In this document: one piece after another, positions 8,886 through 17,088 of the stretch
How the letters are laid out: the number at the start of each line of letters is the position of its first letter
Position numbering within the stretch: position 1 is the stretch's first letter
NCBI GenBank assembly: GCA_946480925.1
Contig: CAMLLU010000069.1
Span: 1-28,254 of the forward strand
Direction: 5' to 3'
DNA from: an uncultured Rivibacter sp.
Lineage (GTDB): Bacteria; Pseudomonadota; Gammaproteobacteria; Burkholderiales; Burkholderiaceae
Length of the DNA: 28,254 bases
The notes under the pieces: model-generated
What the model was told of the DNA's origin: nothing
Databases searched by the model: none
What the model saw: only the letters and a program-made list of their open reading frames with translations
Made by a program: the position numbers and the translations under genes

Positions 8886-9884
8886 TTACTTCTTGCCCCA
8901 GCAGAGGTCGATGCCGGTCTTGGTGTCCTTGCTGTCCACGCCGGACATCGCCTTGTCGGCGATCAGCGTGACGCCGGTGTCGGTGTAGCCCGCGACCTTC
9001 TTGCCCGTCTTGGCGTATTCGACGCCCGCCTCGACGCCCATGGCGGCCATCTTCAGCGGGTACTGCTGCGAGGTCGCGGCAATGGCGCCGCCCTTCACGT
9101 CACGCACGCCCTGGCAGCCGCCGTCCACCGAGACGATCAGCACGTTCTTGTCCTTGCCGGCGGCCTTGAGCGCCTTGTGCGCACCGGCCGCGGCGGGCTC
9201 GTTGATCGTGTAGACGAGGTTGATGTCGGGGTTCTTCTGGAGGCAGTTTTCCATGCCCGTCTGGCCCTTGGCCTGGTCGCCATAGCTGTCGGCCATGCAG
9301 ACCACATCAGGCGTCTTCAGCAGCTCGGTGGTCTTCGCGTCGGCCTTCGCGCCGTTGAAGCCGGCGAGGAAGCCGTTGTGTCGCTGGATGCCCACCGGGT
9401 GACCGGGGAAGAGATCCAGCGTGGCGATCTTGGCCGGCTTGCCGCCCAGTGCAGCCTTGGCGTACTGCCCGATCAGCACGCCCGCCTTGAAGTTGTCGGT
9501 GGCGAAGAGGGCGTCCACCGCTTCCACCGGCTCGGTGGGGCTGTCCAGCGCGATGACCATCACGCCTTTTTCGCGGGCCTTCTTGACGGCCGGCACGATG
9601 GCCTTGGAGTCGTTGGGTGTGATGAGGATGGTCTTGGCGCCGGCCGCAATCATGTTCTCGATCGCTGTCACCTGGCCGGCGTTGTCGCCATCGGATTTGC
9701 CCGCGGCGGTGAGCAGCTTGGCGCCCTTGGCGGAGGCTGCCTGCTGCGCACCTTCCTTCATCTTCACGAAGAAGGGGTTGGTCTCGGTCTTGGTGATGAG
9801 GCCGATGACCGGCTGGTCGGCGGCCTGGGCGGTGCACAGCGCAGTCAGGGAGGCGAGAGCCAGGACGGTGCGAATGGGTTTCAA
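8886..9884 (-). CDS. frcB: Fructose-type sugar ABC transporter substrate-binding protein
   Basis: This periplasmic binding protein captures the sugar for the FrcCA importer. I chose the TTG at 9884 (332 residues) because a clear AAGGAG lies 6 bases upstream (9896-9891) and the protein then opens with a classic signal peptide, KPIRTVLALASLTALCTAQAA, cleaved near AQA-A. The open frame to 10127 runs through the promoter and operator and is not coding. The mature part has the Peripla_BP_4 layout: GLITKTETNPFFVKMKEGAQ, ILITPNDSKAIVPAVKKA, ALDSPTEP, ATDNFKAGVLIGQYA, and a C-terminal VYTINEPAAAGAHKAL and VSVDGG. These match rhizobial FrcB closely as I remember it, so fructose is the best guess; ribose or a related sugar is possible. 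First gene of the six-gene operon. Confidence 0.93.
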   Translation of the reverse strand: MKPIRTVLALASLTALCTAQAADQPVIGLITKTETNPFFVKMKEGAQQAASAKGAKLLTAAGKSDGDNAGQVTAIENMIAAGAKTILITPNDSKAIVPAVKKAREKGVMVIALDSPTEPVEAVDALFATDNFKAGVLIGQYAKAALGGKPAKIATLDLFPGHPVGIQRHNGFLAGFNGAKADAKTTELLKTPDVVCMADSYGDQAKGQTGMENCLQKNPDINLVYTINEPAAAGAHKALKAAGKDKNVLIVSVDGGCQGVRDVKGGAIAATSQQYPLKMAAMGVEAGVEYAKTGKKVAGYTDTGVTLIADKAMSGVDSKDTKTGIDLCWGKK

Positions 9885-9955
9885 GCTTGTCTCCTTGGTT
9901 GAGTGGGTACCAGGCCCGCTTGGGGCTGCAGCCGCGTATTGCCGGCTCGCGGAAA

Positions 9956-9985
9956 AGTATAGGAAGCAAACCATTAATAAATCAA
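9956..9985 (-). promoter_or_regulatory. Sigma-70 promoter of the frc operon
   Basis: On the minus strand TTGATT (9985-9980) and TATACT (9961-9956) are separated by 18 bp, close to the consensus. Transcription would begin near 9949, leaving about 65 bases of leader before the frcB TTG. The -35 box lies inside the inverted repeat at 9971-10001, so a protein bound there would block RNA polymerase. Confidence 0.7.
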
Positions 9986-10001
9986 CACGCTTTATTAATG
10001 G
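9971..10001. promoter_or_regulatory. Perfect inverted repeat, probable ROK operator
   Basis: CCATTAATAAA (9971-9981) and TTTATTAATGG (9991-10001) are exact reverse complements separated by 9 bases. The site is AT-rich in very GC-rich surroundings. It overlaps the -35 of the frcB promoter and lies 88 bp before the divergent fructokinase gene. ROK repressors such as NagC and Mlc bind AT-rich inverted repeats of this general kind, and the only regulator encoded nearby is the ROK protein at 5301-6548. The assignment is inferred from position and symmetry. Confidence 0.75.
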
Positions 10002-10089
10002 AAAACCCCGATGCCTTGGCGCTGCGTGAAGCGAAGAATTCGGCCGGCGCTGCGACGTTGGCTCGCTGCACCACTTTTTTTGAGATGCC

Positions 10090-11082
10090 ATGTCCGCCTT
10101 GTTCGTCGCCGCCGGCGAAGCCCTCATCGACCTGATCCAGCAACCCGATGGCCGTTACGAGGCCTGTCTGGGGGGCTCCGTCTTCAACTTCTGCATCGCG
10201 TTGGCGCGGTTGCTTGTGCCCACCGCCTATGCCAACCCTTTGTCGCGCGACCCATTCGGACGCCGCTTCTCGCTGCGGCTGCAAGACGACGGCGTGCGCG
10301 TGCTGTCGGCTGCGCCGGACGATGCTCCCACCTCACTGGCCGTCGTGTCGCTCGATACCCAGGGCAAGCCCAGCTACAGCTTCCATCGCGCTCACGTGGC
10401 CGACCGTCGCCTCGATGTCGAAGCGCTGTTGCCGCAGCTGATGGATACGGTGGGCGTGCACATCGGAGGGCTGGCGCTGGTACCTGAGGACGTAGATCGC
10501 TACGTGCGTATCGCGCAGGCGGTTGCCACCGCGGGCGGAATCGTTTCGGTGGACGCCAACCTGCGCCCGGCGGTGGTGCCCGATGCGGCGTGCTATGCCG
10601 AAGGTGTGCTGCGGGCGTTGTCGTGCGGCCACCTCGTGAAGGTCAGCGACGAAGACTTGCTCCATCTGGGCCTGGTCGAAGATGCGGAGAACGAGCACGC
10701 GCTGGTGGCGGCTGCTCGCTCGCTGCTGCAGCGGGCGGGTACGGCGACGCGCATCGTGGCATTGACACGTGGAGCACGGGGGGCGGATCTCATCACGCCC
10801 ACCGTGCATCTGAGGGCGACCCCACCCGAAGGGCTGGTGGTGCAGGACACGGTTGGTGCCGGCGACTGCTTCATGGCCGGTTTGGTCGCGGGTCTGCACG
10901 AGGCCGGCGTGCTGCAGCCGGCAGCGCTGGGTGATGCGCCGCGTGCCGCGCTGGAAGGCGCATTGAAGCTGGCCGTAGCAGGGGCTTCTATCGATGTCAC
11001 CCGCGTGGGTTGCGACCCGGCGCGCCGAGAAGAGGCCGATGCGATGAAGGTCCGTGTGAAGCTGGCTACGATGCCTGGATGA
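10090..11082 (+). CDS. PfkB-family carbohydrate kinase, probable fructokinase
   Basis: This 330-residue cytoplasmic kinase should phosphorylate the sugar brought in by the divergent Frc importer. It has the PfkB layout: an N-terminal GEALIDLIQ strand, the sugar-binding CLGGSVFNFCIALARL (the usual GGAPxNVA with Ser-Val in place of Ala-Pro), VSVDANLRPAVVPD, and the C-terminal signature DTVGAGDCFMAGLVAGL with catalytic Asp259 in GAGD. Rhizobial frc clusters also carry a kinase, frcK, which supports fructokinase; the sugar specificity is not proven by sequence. The ATG at 10090 has only a weak purine stretch upstream (GAG at 10082-10084). Its stop overlaps the start of the next gene as ATGA. It probably shares the operator at 9971-10001. 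Confidence 0.88.
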   Translation: MSALFVAAGEALIDLIQQPDGRYEACLGGSVFNFCIALARLLVPTAYANPLSRDPFGRRFSLRLQDDGVRVLSAAPDDAPTSLAVVSLDTQGKPSYSFHRAHVADRRLDVEALLPQLMDTVGVHIGGLALVPEDVDRYVRIAQAVATAGGIVSVDANLRPAVVPDAACYAEGVLRALSCGHLVKVSDEDLLHLGLVEDAENEHALVAAARSLLQRAGTATRIVALTRGARGADLITPTVHLRATPPEGLVVQDTVGAGDCFMAGLVAGLHEAGVLQPAALGDAPRAALEGALKLAVAGASIDVTRVGCDPARREEADAMKVRVKLATMPG

Positions 11083-12287
11083 CCGACGCATCCAACCCGC
11101 CTCCTCGTGCGCTCGACACCGAGCTGATCCATCACTCCTACCGGCCGCCGCAGGACTTCGAGTCCGTGGCTCCCGGCGTCTTCAAGGGCTCGACCATCTT
11201 CTTTCCGAACGTGGCTGCGCTGCGCGCGCGCCGCTGGGTCGACAAGAGCACCTACACCTACGGCCTGCACGGCACGCCCACCACGTTCACGCTCGAAGAG
11301 CGCATCGCCACACTCGACGGCGGCCGCCATACGGTGCTGGTGCCCAGTGGGCTCGCGGCCATCACGCTGGTGGACATGGCGTTGCTGAAGACGGGCGACG
11401 AGGTGCTGCTGCCGGACAACGTGTACGGCCCGAGCCGAGAGTTCGCTCGCCATGAACTCGCCCATTGGGGCGTCACGCATCGCTTCTACGATCCGATGGA
11501 TCCGGGCTCACTGGCCGCGCTGCTCTCACCTGCCACGAAACTGGTGTGGCTCGAAACGCCCGGTTCGGTGACGATGGAATTCCCCGATCTGCGTGCTCTC
11601 CTGCGAACGGCCCGCGGCGCGGCCTCGCAGCCGCTGATCGCGCTGGACCACACCTGGGGTGCGGGCCTGGCTTTCAAGCCCTTCGACCTGGGCGAAGGCT
11701 TGGCGGTGGACATCAGCGTGCATGCGCTGACGAAATATCCGTCCGGCGGAGGTGACGTGCTGATGGGCTCCGTCACCACGGTGGATCCGATGCTGCATCA
11801 ACGGCTTGCGCTCTCGCGCAGTCGCCAGGGGTTGGGGGTGGCAGCGAACGACGTGGAAACGTTGTTGCGCTCGCTGCCTTCACTGCCGCTGCGCTATGCC
11901 GCGCAAGACGCCGCGGGGCGCCGGCTCGCTGAATGGTGCCGGGGGCGGCCGGAGGTCACGCGGGTGCTGCATCCGGCCTTGAAGGGCTCGCCAGGGCATG
12001 AGCACTGGGCCTCGCTCTGCAAGGCGGCAGCAGGGTTGTTCACCGTCGAGTTCGACGAGCGCTACAGCCATGCGCAGGTCGATGCTTTCGTCGATGCGCT
12101 GAAGCTGTTCCGCATCGGCTGGTCATGGGGTGGGCCGGTGAGTCTGGCTGTGCCCTACCGGGCGCATAGCCTGCGCAGCCTGCCGGTGCCGTATCGCGGC
12201 ACGCTGGTGCGTTTCTCGGTGGGGCTGGAGGCGGTGGGCGACCTGCGGGCTGATCTGGAGCAGGCTCTGAGCGCTTTGCAGGCCTGA
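11079..12287 (+). CDS. metC: Cystathionine beta-lyase
   Basis: A PLP-dependent enzyme of the Cys/Met metabolism family, 402 residues long. It would split cystathionine into homocysteine, pyruvate and ammonia in methionine synthesis. The PLP lysine is Lys219 in SVHALTKYPSGGGDVLMG. Other family segments are the substrate-side YTYGLHGTPTTFTLEERIATLDGG near residue 65, the LVPSGLAAITL loop, and VWLETPGSVTMEFPDL. Ending with the GWSWGGPVSLAVPY stretch favours beta-lyase over gamma-synthase. The start ATG at 11079 overlaps the kinase stop by 4 bp; an open frame from 11010 lies inside the kinase gene. Coupling to a sugar kinase has no obvious metabolic logic. The convergent smpB stops 7 bp away without a terminator. 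Confidence 0.92.
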   Translation: MTDASNPPPRALDTELIHHSYRPPQDFESVAPGVFKGSTIFFPNVAALRARRWVDKSTYTYGLHGTPTTFTLEERIATLDGGRHTVLVPSGLAAITLVDMALLKTGDEVLLPDNVYGPSREFARHELAHWGVTHRFYDPMDPGSLAALLSPATKLVWLETPGSVTMEFPDLRALLRTARGAASQPLIALDHTWGAGLAFKPFDLGEGLAVDISVHALTKYPSGGGDVLMGSVTTVDPMLHQRLALSRSRQGLGVAANDVETLLRSLPSLPLRYAAQDAAGRRLAEWCRGRPEVTRVLHPALKGSPGHEHWASLCKAAAGLFTVEFDERYSHAQVDAFVDALKLFRIGWSWGGPVSLAVPYRAHSLRSLPVPYRGTLVRFSVGLEAVGDLRADLEQALSALQA

Positions 12288-12294
12288 AAGAGCT

Positions 12295-12762
12295 TCACTC
12301 CTTGGGATTCGAAGAGACCTTGTGCCGCATCAGGCGGCCTTTTTCTCTCTCCCAGTCCCGCTTCTTTTCGGTCTCGCGCTTGTCGTGCAACTGTTTGCCC
12401 TTGGCCAGCGCGATGTCGGCCTTCACGCGGCCGCCCTTGTAGTGCAGGTTCAGCGGCACTAGCGTGTAGCCCTTTTGCTCCACCTTGCCGACGAGACGCC
12501 GGATCTCGTCCTTGTGCATCAGGAGCTTCTTTGTGCGGTCGGCCTCGGGGCGCACGTGCGTTGAGGCTGTGCGCAACGGGTTGATGCGGCAGCCGATCAG
12601 GAACAACTCGCCGTCGCGGATCACCACGTAGCCGTCGGTGAGCTGCACCTGGCCCGAGCGCACGGCCTTCACCTCCCAGCCTTCGAGCACGATGCCGGCC
12701 TCGAAGCGCTCTTCGATGAGGTAGTTGAAATGGGCTTTCTTGTTTTCTGCTATCGACGACAT
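12295..12762 (-). CDS. smpB: SsrA-binding protein SmpB
   Basis: SmpB binds tmRNA (SsrA) and guides it into the A site of stalled ribosomes for trans-translation. The 155-residue protein has the full family pattern: [31 protein letters not shown] at the start, [17 protein letters not shown], the [12 protein letters not shown] motif, and the basic tail [28 protein letters not shown] that enters the mRNA channel. It is transcribed away from ratA, with only 44 bp between the two starts, the same pairing as in E. coli. No good ribosome binding site is visible upstream of its ATG. Confidence 0.97.
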   Translation of the reverse strand: MSSIAENKKAHFNYLIEERFEAGIVLEGWEVKAVRSGQVQLTDGYVVIRDGELFLIGCRINPLRTASTHVRPEADRTKKLLMHKDEIRRLVGKVEQKGYTLVPLNLHYKGGRVKADIALAKGKQLHDKRETEKKRDWEREKGRLMRHKVSSNPKE

Positions 12763-12791
12763 GGCAGCGATGTGAGGCCAGAGCCTCTCAA

Positions 12792-12807
12792 TACAATCGC
12801 GCGATTG
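12792..12807 (+). promoter_or_regulatory. -10 box and 14-bp palindrome touching the ratA start
   Basis: TACAAT at 12792-12797 looks like a -10 box, but no -35 of quality was found upstream. The perfect palindrome CAATCGC/GCGATTG (12794-12807) overlaps this box and ends on the first base of the GTG. If the box is used, transcription would begin at about 12803-12806, giving a message with almost no leader. Confidence 0.4.
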
Positions 12808-13277
12808 TGAAGCACGTCAAGAAGTCGGTCCTGCTCTGGTATTCGCCGCACGAAATGTACGAACTCGTGACAGGCGTCGAGCACTATCCCAAGTTCCTGC
12901 CATGGTGCGAGCGCGCGGAGGTGCTGGGACACCACGACGATGGCATGACCGCGCGGCTGCATCTGTCGTACCACGGCGTGCGCCATGCGTTCACCACGCG
13001 CAACGTCCACGCCACCGACGAACGTGTGGTGGTCAATCTGGTCGATGGTCCGTTTTCGCAGCTCGAAGGTGAGTGGCGTTTCCTGCCGTTGGCCACGCCG
13101 GCGGCCAGCGCCGAACCGAGCGGCGGCACGTCTGCCTGCAAGATCGAGTTCGACCTGCGTTATGCGTTTTCGAGCAGGGCGCTGGAAGCCGTCGTGAGCC
13201 CGGTGTTCGACCGCATCGCCAACACCTTCGTCGATTCGTTCGTCAAGCGTGCCGAGCAGGTGTATGGCGCGCGCTGA
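12807..13277 (+). CDS. ratA: RatA/coenzyme Q-binding START-like protein
   Basis: This 156-residue protein belongs to the polyketide-cyclase/START-like family of COQ10 and E. coli RatA (YfjG). Family members bind ubiquinone or help its use in respiration; RatA was also reported to hinder 70S ribosome assembly. The sequence [37 protein letters not shown] aligns with the family start residue for residue, which supports the GTG at 12807 despite the absence of a Shine-Dalgarno. The end [21 protein letters not shown] is equally typical. The stop overlaps the rnfH/ratB start by 14 bases, as in the ratA-ratB pair of enterobacteria. The older toxin label should be treated with care. Confidence 0.92.
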   Translation: MKHVKKSVLLWYSPHEMYELVTGVEHYPKFLPWCERAEVLGHHDDGMTARLHLSYHGVRHAFTTRNVHATDERVVVNLVDGPFSQLEGEWRFLPLATPAASAEPSGGTSACKIEFDLRYAFSSRALEAVVSPVFDRIANTFVDSFVKRAEQVYGAR

Positions 13278-13596
13278 GTCGCTGGGTACTGGGCTGTTGC
13301 GCGTCGAGGTGGCCTACAGCCCGGCCTCGCGCCAAGTCGACGTGGTAGCGGTGGAGCTGCCTGAGGGGGCCACCGTGCTGCATGCGCTGCGCGCCAGCCG
13401 TGTCTTGGAGCGGCACCCCGAGATCGACTTCTCGGTCAATCGTGTGGGCGTGTGGGGCAGGGTGGTTTCGCTCAGTGAGCCGCTGAAAGCGGCAGACCGC
13501 ATCGAGATCTACCGCGGCTTGCAGGTCGACCCGAAGGAGGCGCGCCGCCAGCGCTACCGATCGCACAAGCAGGAGCACCCGAAGCGGCAGCCCTAG
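13264..13596 (+). CDS. RnfH family ubiquitin-like protein (RatB)
   Basis: This is a 110-residue member of the RnfH/UPF0125 family, a small beta-grasp protein related to ThiS/MoaD but without their C-terminal Gly-Gly. The function is not established; in E. coli the gene (ratB/yfjF) follows ratA. The family stretch LRVEVAYSPASRQVDVVAVELPEGATVLHAL is at the start, and VGVWGRVVSLSEPLKAADRIEIYRGLQVDPKEARRQR ends the fold before a basic tail. I chose the ATG at 13264, which has an AGG a few bases upstream, over a GTG at 13249. The stop lies 4 bp from the stop of the convergent DUF4124 gene. Confidence 0.9.
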   Translation: MARAESLGTGLLRVEVAYSPASRQVDVVAVELPEGATVLHALRASRVLERHPEIDFSVNRVGVWGRVVSLSEPLKAADRIEIYRGLQVDPKEARRQRYRSHKQEHPKRQP

Positions 13597-13600
13597 CGGT

Positions 13601-14098
13601 TCAGCTGCAGTCCGACGCGATGACCTGACGGTTGCGTTCGGCTTCCTTGGCGCGGGCCGCGTCGTCAAGGATCTCGCGCTCGCCCTTGTCGTTGGTGCGC
13701 GCGATGCGGATGCCGTCGTCGAGCGTGCGCTGGTAGCTCTTGGCGCGCTGGCAGTTTTCAGCCTTCGCCTTGGCGACCTTTTCTTCTTCTGCCTTGCGCT
13801 TGGCGGATTCTTCCTGTTCCTGCTGCTTTTTCTTCGCTTCGAGCTGAGGGTCGGAAGCGCGCACCGCTGGTTGCGGCGCGGCCGATGCCGCAGGCGTCAA
13901 GCCGGCGGGGGCGGGTGCGACGACTCGCGCGCCAGCAGGCTTGGACAATACGTCGTTCTCGGCCACGCCGGGCGGCGGCGGGCGGTCGCTGTACTGCACA
14001 CGGCCGTCCTTGTCGCGCCACTTCCATTGCGCGATCGAAGGCGTTGCCATTGCAGCGCCCAGCAGGGCCACAAGCAGGAGCCGGGAGGTGTGTTTCAT
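13601..14098 (-). CDS. Exported DUF4124 domain protein
   Basis: This 165-residue protein of unknown function starts with a signal peptide (MKHTSRLLLVALLGAAMATPSIA) and then a DUF4124 domain, recognised by QWKWRDKDGRVQYSDRPPPPG. A Pro/Ala-rich linker follows. Next comes a Lys/Glu-rich segment of about 45 residues (KKKQQEQEESAKRKAEEEKVAKAKAEN) that should form a helix or coiled coil, ending in NCQRAKSYQRTL and a final Cys-Ser. Such proteins are common in Betaproteobacteria and probably sit in the periplasm. The longer open frame running back to 15751 is a shadow of guaB. It is divergent from guaB across a 162-bp gap. Confidence 0.88.
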   Translation of the reverse strand: MKHTSRLLLVALLGAAMATPSIAQWKWRDKDGRVQYSDRPPPPGVAENDVLSKPAGARVVAPAPAGLTPAASAAPQPAVRASDPQLEAKKKQQEQEESAKRKAEEEKVAKAKAENCQRAKSYQRTLDDGIRIARTNDKGEREILDDAARAKEAERNRQVIASDCS

Positions 14099-14229
14099 AG
14101 CCGATGAGTGTAGCGGTGGCCCTTGCGGCACGAAGCGGGAGGAGCGTGGCGGACCCTCGCTGAACTGTGAGGAATTGCACGCTTGGCGCCGCGAGGCTGT
14201 GCGCCGGCGAGGTGTCTGTCTTGCCTCCG

Positions 14230-14253
14230 TATAATCTGCTTTTGCGTCTGGAG
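14230..14253 (+). promoter_or_regulatory. guaB -10 box and ribosome binding site
   Basis: TATAAT (14230-14235) is a perfect -10 hexamer 25 bp before the guaB ATG. No good -35 lies 16-18 bp upstream, and there is no extended -10, so an activator may be needed. GGAG at 14250-14253, 7 bases before the ATG, fixes the guaB start. Confidence 0.5.
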
Positions 14254-14260
14254 CTTCCTC

Positions 14261-15730
14261 ATGCGCCTTCTCGGCAAAGCGCTCACCTTCGACGACGTGT
14301 TGTTGGTGCCGGCGTATTCCCAGGTGTTGCCGCGCGACACCAGCCTCTCGACCCGCCTCTCCCGCAACATCACGCTGAACCTGCCGCTTGTGTCCGCAGC
14401 AATGGACACGGTGACGGAAGCGCGCCTGGCCATCGCCATCGCGCAAGAGGGCGGCATCGGCATCATCCATAAGAACATGACGCCCAAGCAGCAGGCGGCC
14501 GAGGTGTCGCGCGTGAAGCGCTACGAATCGGGCGTGCTGCGCGACCCGATCACCATCTCTCCGGGCGTGAAGGTGCGCGACGTGATCGAGCTGTCGCGCC
14601 AGCACGGCATCTCTGGCTTCCCGGTCATTGAAGACGGCAAGGTGGTGGGCATCGTTACCGGCCGCGACCTGCGCTTCGAGACCCGGCTGGACGCTCCGGT
14701 GCGCGAAGTGATGACGCCGCGCGAGCGCCTCATCACGGTGAAGGAGGGCGCAGCCCCCTCCGAAGCCAAGGCGTTGATGCACAAGCACAAGCTCGAGCGC
14801 GTGCTGGTCGTGAACGACGCGTTCGAACTCCGCGGCCTCGTGACGGTGAAGGACATTACCAAGCAGAGCAACTTTCCCAACGCCGCGCGTGACCCGCACG
14901 GCAAGCTGCGCGTAGGCGCCGCGGTCGGCGTGGGCGACGGCACCGAAGAACGCGTCGAACTGCTGGTGAAGGCCGGTGTCGATGCCATCGTGGTGGACAC
15001 CGCCCACGGCCACAGCAAGGGCGTGATCGACCGTGTGCGCTGGGTCAAGCAGAACTTCCCGCAGGTCGACGTGATCGGCGGCAACATCGCCACCGGCGCT
15101 GCGGCACTGGCGCTGGCCGAAGCGGGCGCCGACGCGGTGAAGGTGGGCATCGGACCCGGGTCGATCTGCACCACCCGCATCGTGGCCGGCGTGGGCGTGC
15201 CGCAGATCATGGCCATCGACAGCGTGGCCACCGCGCTCAAGGGCAGCGGCGTGCCGCTCATCGCCGACGGTGGCATCCGCTACTCGGGCGACATTGCCAA
15301 GGCCATTGCCGCCGGTGCCTGCACCGTGATGATGGGCGGCATGTTCGCCGGCACCGAAGAGGCGCCGGGCGAAGTGATCCTGTACCAGGGCCGCAGCTAC
15401 AAGAGCTACCGCGGCATGGGCTCCATCGGTGCGATGCAGCAGGGTTCCGCCGACCGGTATTTCCAGGAAAACACCGGTGCCAATCCCAACGCCGACAAGC
15501 TGGTGCCCGAGGGCATCGAGGGTCGCGTGCCCTATAAGGGCTCGGTGGTGGCCATCCTGTTCCAGATGGCCGGTGGCCTGCGCGCCTCTATGGGCTATTG
15601 CGGCTGTGCAACGGTGGACGAGATGCGCGAGCGTGCCGAGTTCGTGGAGATCACCGCCGCCGGCATCCGTGAAAGCCACGTGCACGACGTGCAGATCACC
15701 AAGGAAGCACCGAACTATCGAATGGAGTGA
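14261..15730 (+). CDS. guaB: Inosine-5'-monophosphate dehydrogenase
   Basis: GuaB oxidises IMP to XMP with NAD+, the rate-limiting step toward GMP. The 489-residue protein is full length. It begins [21 protein letters not shown], followed by the N-terminal barrel segment [31 protein letters not shown]. Two CBS domains lie at about residues 93-205 ([17 protein letters not shown] onward). The catalytic loop [15 protein letters not shown] carries Cys303, and the [16 protein letters not shown] flap is present. The frame is open to 14183, but the ATG at 14261 has a good GGAG and gives the usual start. GuaA lies 1.36 kb downstream, separated by an exporter gene. Confidence 0.98.
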   Translation: MRLLGKALTFDDVLLVPAYSQVLPRDTSLSTRLSRNITLNLPLVSAAMDTVTEARLAIAIAQEGGIGIIHKNMTPKQQAAEVSRVKRYESGVLRDPITISPGVKVRDVIELSRQHGISGFPVIEDGKVVGIVTGRDLRFETRLDAPVREVMTPRERLITVKEGAAPSEAKALMHKHKLERVLVVNDAFELRGLVTVKDITKQSNFPNAARDPHGKLRVGAAVGVGDGTEERVELLVKAGVDAIVVDTAHGHSKGVIDRVRWVKQNFPQVDVIGGNIATGAAALALAEAGADAVKVGIGPGSICTTRIVAGVGVPQIMAIDSVATALKGSGVPLIADGGIRYSGDIAKAIAAGACTVMMGGMFAGTEEAPGEVILYQGRSYKSYRGMGSIGAMQQGSADRYFQENTGANPNADKLVPEGIEGRVPYKGSVVAILFQMAGGLRASMGYCGCATVDEMRERAEFVEITAAGIRESHVHDVQITKEAPNYRME

Positions 15731-15752
15731 CGCTCCTGCCGACCCCGCCACG

Positions 15753-15784
15753 CCGCCCGGTCATGACCGGGCGGTGCGGTTTCT
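15753..15784 (+). terminator. Hairpin after guaB, probable weak terminator
   Basis: CCGCCCGGTCA (15753-15763) and TGACCGGGCGG (15764-15774) are perfect reverse complements with no spacer, so the RNA would fold with a small loop around GTCATGAC. It is followed by TGCGGTTTCT, a poor T tract. It lies 22 bp past the guaB stop and 22 bp before the next start. It may reduce rather than stop read-through to the MFS gene and guaA. A symmetric protein-binding site is the alternative. Confidence 0.6.
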
Positions 15785-15796
15785 GAAGCGCTCATC

Positions 15797-17077
15797 GTGA
15801 CGAACGAAGCTCCCCGGTCCATCTCCACCAGCAGGCCGCAACGCGAAGCGGCCATGCCGTTCATCATGGTCGCGGTGCTGATCGACATGGTGTCGATCGG
15901 GCTGATCATCCCGGTGCTTCCATCGTTGGTGGGCACGTTCACCGGCTCGCAGGCCGACCAGGCGTTCTGGTTCGGGGCGGTGATGTTCGCCTTCGGCATT
16001 GCCAACTTCTTCGGCTCGCCGGTCCTCGGAGCGCTGTCCGACCGCTATGGGCGCCGGCCGGTGCTGCTCATCGGCTTCAGCGGGCTGGCGGTGAGCTTCT
16101 TCGTCACCGCGTTGGCTACCCACCTTTGGATGCTGATCGCGGTGCGGCTGGTGAGCGGCGCCATGCAGGCCAACGTGGCCGTGGCCAATGCCTACGTGGC
16201 CGACATCACGCCGCCCGAGCAGCGCGCCAAGCGCTTCGGCTTGCTGGGGGCCATGTTCGGGCTGGGCTTCATCCTGGGGCCGGTGATGGGCGGCCTGCTC
16301 GGTGCCGTGAACCTGCACCTGCCGTTCTACGCAGCCGGCACGCTCGCACTGCTGAACTGGCTGTATGGCTTCTTCGTGCTGCCCGAGTCACTGCCGGTCG
16401 AACGCCGGCGTGCCATCGACTGGAGCCGTGCCAACCCGGTCTCGTCGCTCAAGGGGCTGTCGCAGCTCAAGGGTGTGGGCCTGCTGGTCGTGGTGATCGG
16501 CATCAGCGGGCTAGCGCAGTTCATCCTGCACACCACCTGGGTGCTCTACACGCAGTTCAAGTTCGGCTGGGGGCCCAGCGAGAACGGCTGGTCGCTGTTT
16601 GCCGTGGGCTTGATGTCGGCGCTGGTGCAAGGCCTGCTGATGGCGCGGTTGCTCAAGCACTTCTCCGCACAGCGCCTGGCTGTGATGGGCCTGATGTCGT
16701 CGACGGTATGTTTTGCGCTGTGGGGTGCCGCTAGCGAAGGCTGGATGATGTATGTCGTGATCGCGGCCAACGTGCTCGGCTTTGCCGGGCCCGCAGCGGT
16801 ACAGAGCATCGTTTCGAACGCGGCCGATCACCGCACGCAAGGCCAGACCATGGGCGCGGTCGCCTCGCTGAACAGCGCAGTCGCCGTGTTGGCGCCGGTG
16901 ATCGGCGCACCGCTGCTGGGTGCCGTTTCGCACCTGCCGGCGGGCGACTGGCGCATCGGCGCGCCGTACTACTTCTGTGCCGCGCTGCAGCTGGCTGCCA
17001 CGCTGCTGGCGCTGCGCCACTTCCGCACCCAGCGTGAACATCGCCTGCAGGCGGCCGCTACAACTTCCTCGACCTGA
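15797..17077 (+). CDS. MFS transporter, TetA/TCR-like drug:H+ antiporter family
   Basis: This is an inner-membrane major facilitator protein of 426 residues with about 12 hydrophobic helices. The first helix [20 protein letters not shown] and the loop [15 protein letters not shown] (MFS motif A, loop 2-3) place it nearest TetA-type exporters. [22 protein letters not shown] is the motif C stretch that marks proton-driven antiporters. The GTG at 15797 gives a 19-residue hydrophilic N-terminus; the ATG at 15854 ([11 protein letters not shown]) aligns better with TetA, and neither has a clear ribosome site. It sits between guaB and guaA, 11 bp before guaA. The substrate is unknown; the TetA likeness does not prove tetracycline export. 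Confidence 0.88.
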   Translation: MTNEAPRSISTSRPQREAAMPFIMVAVLIDMVSIGLIIPVLPSLVGTFTGSQADQAFWFGAVMFAFGIANFFGSPVLGALSDRYGRRPVLLIGFSGLAVSFFVTALATHLWMLIAVRLVSGAMQANVAVANAYVADITPPEQRAKRFGLLGAMFGLGFILGPVMGGLLGAVNLHLPFYAAGTLALLNWLYGFFVLPESLPVERRRAIDWSRANPVSSLKGLSQLKGVGLLVVVIGISGLAQFILHTTWVLYTQFKFGWGPSENGWSLFAVGLMSALVQGLLMARLLKHFSAQRLAVMGLMSSTVCFALWGAASEGWMMYVVIAANVLGFAGPAAVQSIVSNAADHRTQGQTMGAVASLNSAVAVLAPVIGAPLLGAVSHLPAGDWRIGAPYYFCAALQLAATLLALRHFRTQREHRLQAAATTSST

Positions 17078-17088
17078 GCGCACACACC

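Noticed and set aside
7863..9902. 679-codon open frame on the plus strand opposite frcC and frcB
   Set aside because: It is antisense to two well-recognised genes, has low-complexity His/Arg/Asp-rich composition and no family motif; this is a common artefact of GC-rich third positions.
12807..13596. RatA/RatB as a toxin-antitoxin system
   Set aside because: Despite the historical name, the pair matches START-like coenzyme Q-binding and RnfH families found as single-copy housekeeping genes; nothing here shows a toxin-antidote arrangement.
13601..15751. 716-codon minus-strand frame spanning guaB and the DUF4124 gene
   Set aside because: Only the last 165 codons, from the ATG at 14098, code for a recognisable signal peptide and DUF4124 domain; the rest is a shadow of guaB.
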